Source: an uncultured Clostridia bacterium (GTDB lineage Bacteria; Bacillota; Clostridia; Christensenellales; Aristaeellaceae). From it: a stretch of 6,922 bases of DNA. Below, in pieces: positions 4,419 through 6,922 of the stretch (position 1 is the first letter of the stretch; each line of letters starts with the position of its first letter). The translations under genes were made by a program, and so were the position numbers. The notes beneath the pieces are model-generated. The model saw only the letters and a program-made list of their open reading frames with translations, was not told where the DNA came from and searched no databases. The DNA is taken from NCBI GenBank assembly GCA_946496415.1, contig CAMMGP010000063.1, forward strand, positions 1-6,922, read 5' to 3'.

Positions 4419-6922
4419 ATGTTGATCGCCGATCTGCACATCCATTCGCGCTTTTCCCGCGCCACCAGCCGCGAGTGCGACGCGACGCACCTCGACCTCT
4501 GGGCCCGGCGCAAGGGCGTCGGCCTCGTGGGCACGGGCGATTTCACCCACCCCGCGTGGCGCAAGGAGCTTTCCGAGGGGCTCGAAGAGGCGGGCGAGGG
4601 CGTGTTCGCGCTGAAAAAGGAGTTGCGCCTGCCCTGTGAAACGGCGCTCGAGACGCGCTTTGTGCTCAGCGCCGAGATCAGTTCCATCTACAAGCGGGAC
4701 GGGCGCACGCGCAAAGTGCACAACGTCATTCTCATGCCTTCCTTTGCGGCGGCGGAGCGTTTGTCCGCGCGCCTTGAGCGCGTCGGCAACCTCCATTCCG
4801 ACGGCCGCCCCATCCTCGGGCTGGATTGCCGGGATCTTCTGGAGATGACGCTGGAGGCCTGCCCCGAAGCCATATTCATCCCCGCGCACATCTGGACGCC
4901 GCACTTTTCCCTGTTGGGGGCCTTCTCCGGCTTTGACTCCATTGAAGAGTGCTTCGGCGACCTCTCTGGCTACATCCGCGCGCTGGAAACCGGCCTTTCC
5001 TCCGACCCGCCGATGAACTGGCGCGTTTCCGATCTCGACGGCCGCACGCTCGTTTCCAATTCGGACGCGCACTCGCCGGCAAAACTGGCGCGCGAAGCCA
5101 ACGTCCTTTCCGTGGAGGCCGGTTATCCAGCGCTCAAACGCGCCATCGAAACCGGCGAGGGCTTTGAAGGCACCATCGAGTTTTTCCCCGAGGAGGGCAA
5201 GTATCACCTCGATGGGCATCGCGCCTGCGCCGTCTGTCTGGAGCCTTCTGAGACAATGCGCCTGGAGGGGCGCTGTCCCGCCTGCGGGCGTAAACTGACC
5301 ATCGGCGTCAAACATCGGGCCGAATTGCTGGCCGACCGCCCCGAAGGCTGCCCGCCGCCCGCGAGCGGCAGACCCTTCGAGAGCCTGATGCCGCTTCCGG
5401 AGGTACTGGCCTCCTGCATGGGCGTTTCCTCCGCCTCCAAAAAAGTCACGCAGCGCTATTTTCAGCTGCTTGCCGCGCTGGGAAGCGAACTGTACATATT
5501 GCGTGAAGCGCCGCTTGGCGATCTGCGCGCCGCCGGCGGATGGGAACTGGAAGAGGGCGTCCGCCGCCTGCGCGCGGGCGAGGTGCTGCGCAAAAGCGGC
5601 TATGACGGCGAATATGGCGTCATCTCCCTCTTTGCGCCCGGTGAACTGAAAGTGCTCGGCGGTCAGATGGCGATGTTCGACATGGCCGCCGCGCCGGAAA
5701 AGCCCAGATCCGCCTCTGTCAGGGCGCGCAAGGCCGCCCAAAAGGCTGAAGTCGCGCCCCTCGAGCGCGGCCTCAACGACGAGCAGCGCCGCGCCGTGGA
5801 ATCGCCGGCAAGGGCGCTGGCGGTCGTCGCCGGCCCGGGCACGGGCAAGACCTTCACGCTCGTCGAGCGCATTGTCCGCCTGCTCGAAACCGGGGCCATG
5901 CCGTCGCACGTGACGGCGGTCACGTTTACCAACCAGGCGGCGCGGGAATTGCGCGAGCGCCTTGAAAGCCGCCTCGGCGCGCGCAAGGCGAAGCAACTGC
6001 GCATCGGCACATTCCACGCGCTCTGCCTGCGTTTGCTCGACGAAAGGCCCCTGCTGGGCGAGGAGAGCGCGCTGGAAGTCCTCTACGGCCTGCCGGAACT
6101 CGGCAAGCGCGCGCCCCGCGCCGCTTTGCGCGCCATTTCGGCGGTGAAAAACGGCATGTCCAGCGCTGATGCCGGCGTGGATGCGGCGCTGGTCAACGCC
6201 TATCAGGCGCGCCTGCGGGAATTGGGCGCGCGCGACCTCGACGACCTCCTGCTCGACGCCCTTGCGGCGGCCGCTCCGGCCGACGGCCGTTTTGATCACC
6301 TCCTCGTGGATGAGTTTCAGGACATCAACGCCGTGCAGCGCGCCCTCGTGCGCCACTGGAGCGCGACGGGGGAAAGCCTGTTCGTCATCGCCGACCCCGA
6401 TCAGTCCATCTACGGCTTTCGCGGCGCGGACGCCAACTGTTTTGAGAGCCTGCGCGCCGATCTGCCCGAACTGGAAACGATCCAGCTGACCGTCAACTAT
6501 CGCTCCGCGCCGGACATCCTTCGCCGCGCCGCGGCGTGCATCGCCCACAATCCCGGCCCGGCGCGAAAACTGCGCCCCGCGGCGCAAGGAGGCGCGCCCG
6601 TGCGCCTCGTGCGCGCGGATACGGCTTTTTCCGAGGCGGTGTGGATCGCCAAGGAGATCGCCCGGCTGGCCGGCGGCGTGGATATGCTCGCCGCCTCCGC
6701 GATGGAGGGTGAGATGCGCGCCTTTTCCGAGATGGCCGTGCTCGCCCGTACCCATCGCCAACTCGACCTCATCGAGGAATGCCTTACGCACGACGGTATC
6801 CCCTGTCTGGTGGCCGGCCGCGAGGAATATCTGGAAGAGGACAGCGTGCGCGGCGCGCTGGCGTTTTTCCGTTCCCTTGCCGCGCCCGGGGACGCTGCCA
6901 GCCTGCGCGCCGCCCTGCGCCT
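4419..6922 (+). CDS. EndoQ-like PHP endonuclease fused to UvrD-type SF1 helicase (C-terminus beyond window)
   Basis: From ATG 4419, with GAGG 7 nt upstream, 834 codons run open to the window edge. Residues 1-230 form a PHP metal-dependent phosphoesterase of the endonuclease Q (TIGR00375) type: DLHIHSRFSRATS (H7, H9), GTGDFTHPAW (D41, H44), SAEISSIY (E86), RKVHNVILMP (H101), PAHIWTPHFS (H157) and SNSDAHSP (D216, H218). A zinc finger follows (C270, C273, C286, C289), then the EndoQ C-terminal region to about 405. A charged linker (about 421-450) leads to a superfamily 1 helicase: AGPGTGKT (471-478), VTFTNQAARELRERL (501-515), GTFHALC, DEFQD (631-635), ADPDQSIYGFRGAD (658-671), VNYRS (692-696). 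EndoQ in archaea and some bacteria nicks 5' of deaminated bases; the helicase probably opens DNA at the nick. Helicase motifs V and VI would lie off-window. The activity is inferred from family motifs. Confidence 0.93.
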   Translation, partial: MLIADLHIHSRFSRATSRECDATHLDLWARRKGVGLVGTGDFTHPAWRKELSEGLEEAGEGVFALKKELRLPCETALETRFVLSAEISSIYKRDGRTRKVHNVILMPSFAAAERLSARLERVGNLHSDGRPILGLDCRDLLEMTLEACPEAIFIPAHIWTPHFSLLGAFSGFDSIEECFGDLSGYIRALETGLSSDPPMNWRVSDLDGRTLVSNSDAHSPAKLAREANVLSVEAGYPALKRAIETGEGFEGTIEFFPEEGKYHLDGHRACAVCLEPSETMRLEGRCPACGRKLTIGVKHRAELLADRPEGCPPPASGRPFESLMPLPEVLASCMGVSSASKKVTQRYFQLLAALGSELYILREAPLGDLRAAGGWELEEGVRRLRAGEVLRKSGYDGEYGVISLFAPGELKVLGGQMAMFDMAAAPEKPRSASVRARKAAQKAEVAPLERGLNDEQRRAVESPARALAVVAGPGTGKTFTLVERIVRLLETGAMPSHVTAVTFTNQAARELRERLESRLGARKAKQLRIGTFHALCLRLLDERPLLGEESALEVLYGLPELGKRAPRAALRAISAVKNGMSSADAGVDAALVNAYQARLRELGARDLDDLLLDALAAAAPADGRFDHLLVDEFQDINAVQRALVRHWSATGESLFVIADPDQSIYGFRGADANCFESLRADLPELETIQLTVNYRSAPDILRRAAACIAHNPGPARKLRPAAQGGAPVRLVRADTAFSEAVWIAKEIARLAGGVDMLAASAMEGEMRAFSEMAVLARTHRQLDLIEECLTHDGIPCLVAGREEYLEEDSVRGALAFFRSLAAPGDAASLRAALR

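Noticed and set aside
4368..6791. An 807-codon open frame on the minus strand, covering nearly all of the EndoQ-UvrD gene.
   Set aside because: It is an antisense shadow produced by GC-rich codon bias. Its translation is rich in Arg, Gly, Ala and His with no recognisable domain, while the plus strand encodes clear PHP and helicase motifs.

Overview
This is a GC-rich, densely coded stretch of bacterial chromosome. It most likely comes from a high-GC member of the Clostridia (Bacillota), for example a Christensenellales- or Oscillospirales-like anaerobe. The reasons are strong AGGAGG-type ribosome binding sites, near-consensus TATAAT promoters in AT-rich gaps, a YwlG-family gene (a mainly Firmicutes family) and an EndoQ-type PHP domain fused to a UvrD helicase. 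The lineage is an inference, because there is no rRNA in the window. I see no mobile element, CRISPR array, tRNA or rRNA.

Left half, minus strand (1-2692): an alpha/beta-hydrolase with an abnormal nucleophile elbow (1801-2631) has its own sigma-A promoter (2664-2692). Downstream is a tight cluster with a second, weaker promoter (1768-1796). It holds a TrmH/SpoU-family RNA methyltransferase (1002-1736), a YwlG/DUF436 protein (460-1005, overlapping the methyltransferase by four bases) and the first 146 codons of a heparinase II/III-like protein (from 439, running off the left edge). I see no terminator between the hydrolase and the methyltransferase, so all four may share transcripts.

Right half, plus strand (2778-6922): a promoter at 2778-2806 drives a 66-residue FmdB-type zinc-ribbon protein (2861-3061) and murA (3090-4364), the first committed enzyme of peptidoglycan synthesis. 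The murA ribosome binding site is separated from its ATG by a perfect CCGGC-TTCG-GCCGG hairpin. If it forms, it would fold a 22-nt spacing down to about 8 unpaired nt. A clear intrinsic terminator follows murA (4376-4405). Only 13 nt later begins a large fusion protein: an EndoQ-like PHP endonuclease with zinc finger, joined to a UvrD-type superfamily 1 helicase. It runs off the right edge after 834 codons.

The two halves are divergently transcribed from the 229-bp gap 2632-2860. The genes are mostly housekeeping (cell wall, RNA modification, DNA repair). The two most unusual items are the EndoQ-UvrD fusion and the hairpin inside the murA initiation region. Several long open frames on the opposite strands are shadows caused by GC-rich codon positions and are rejected below.
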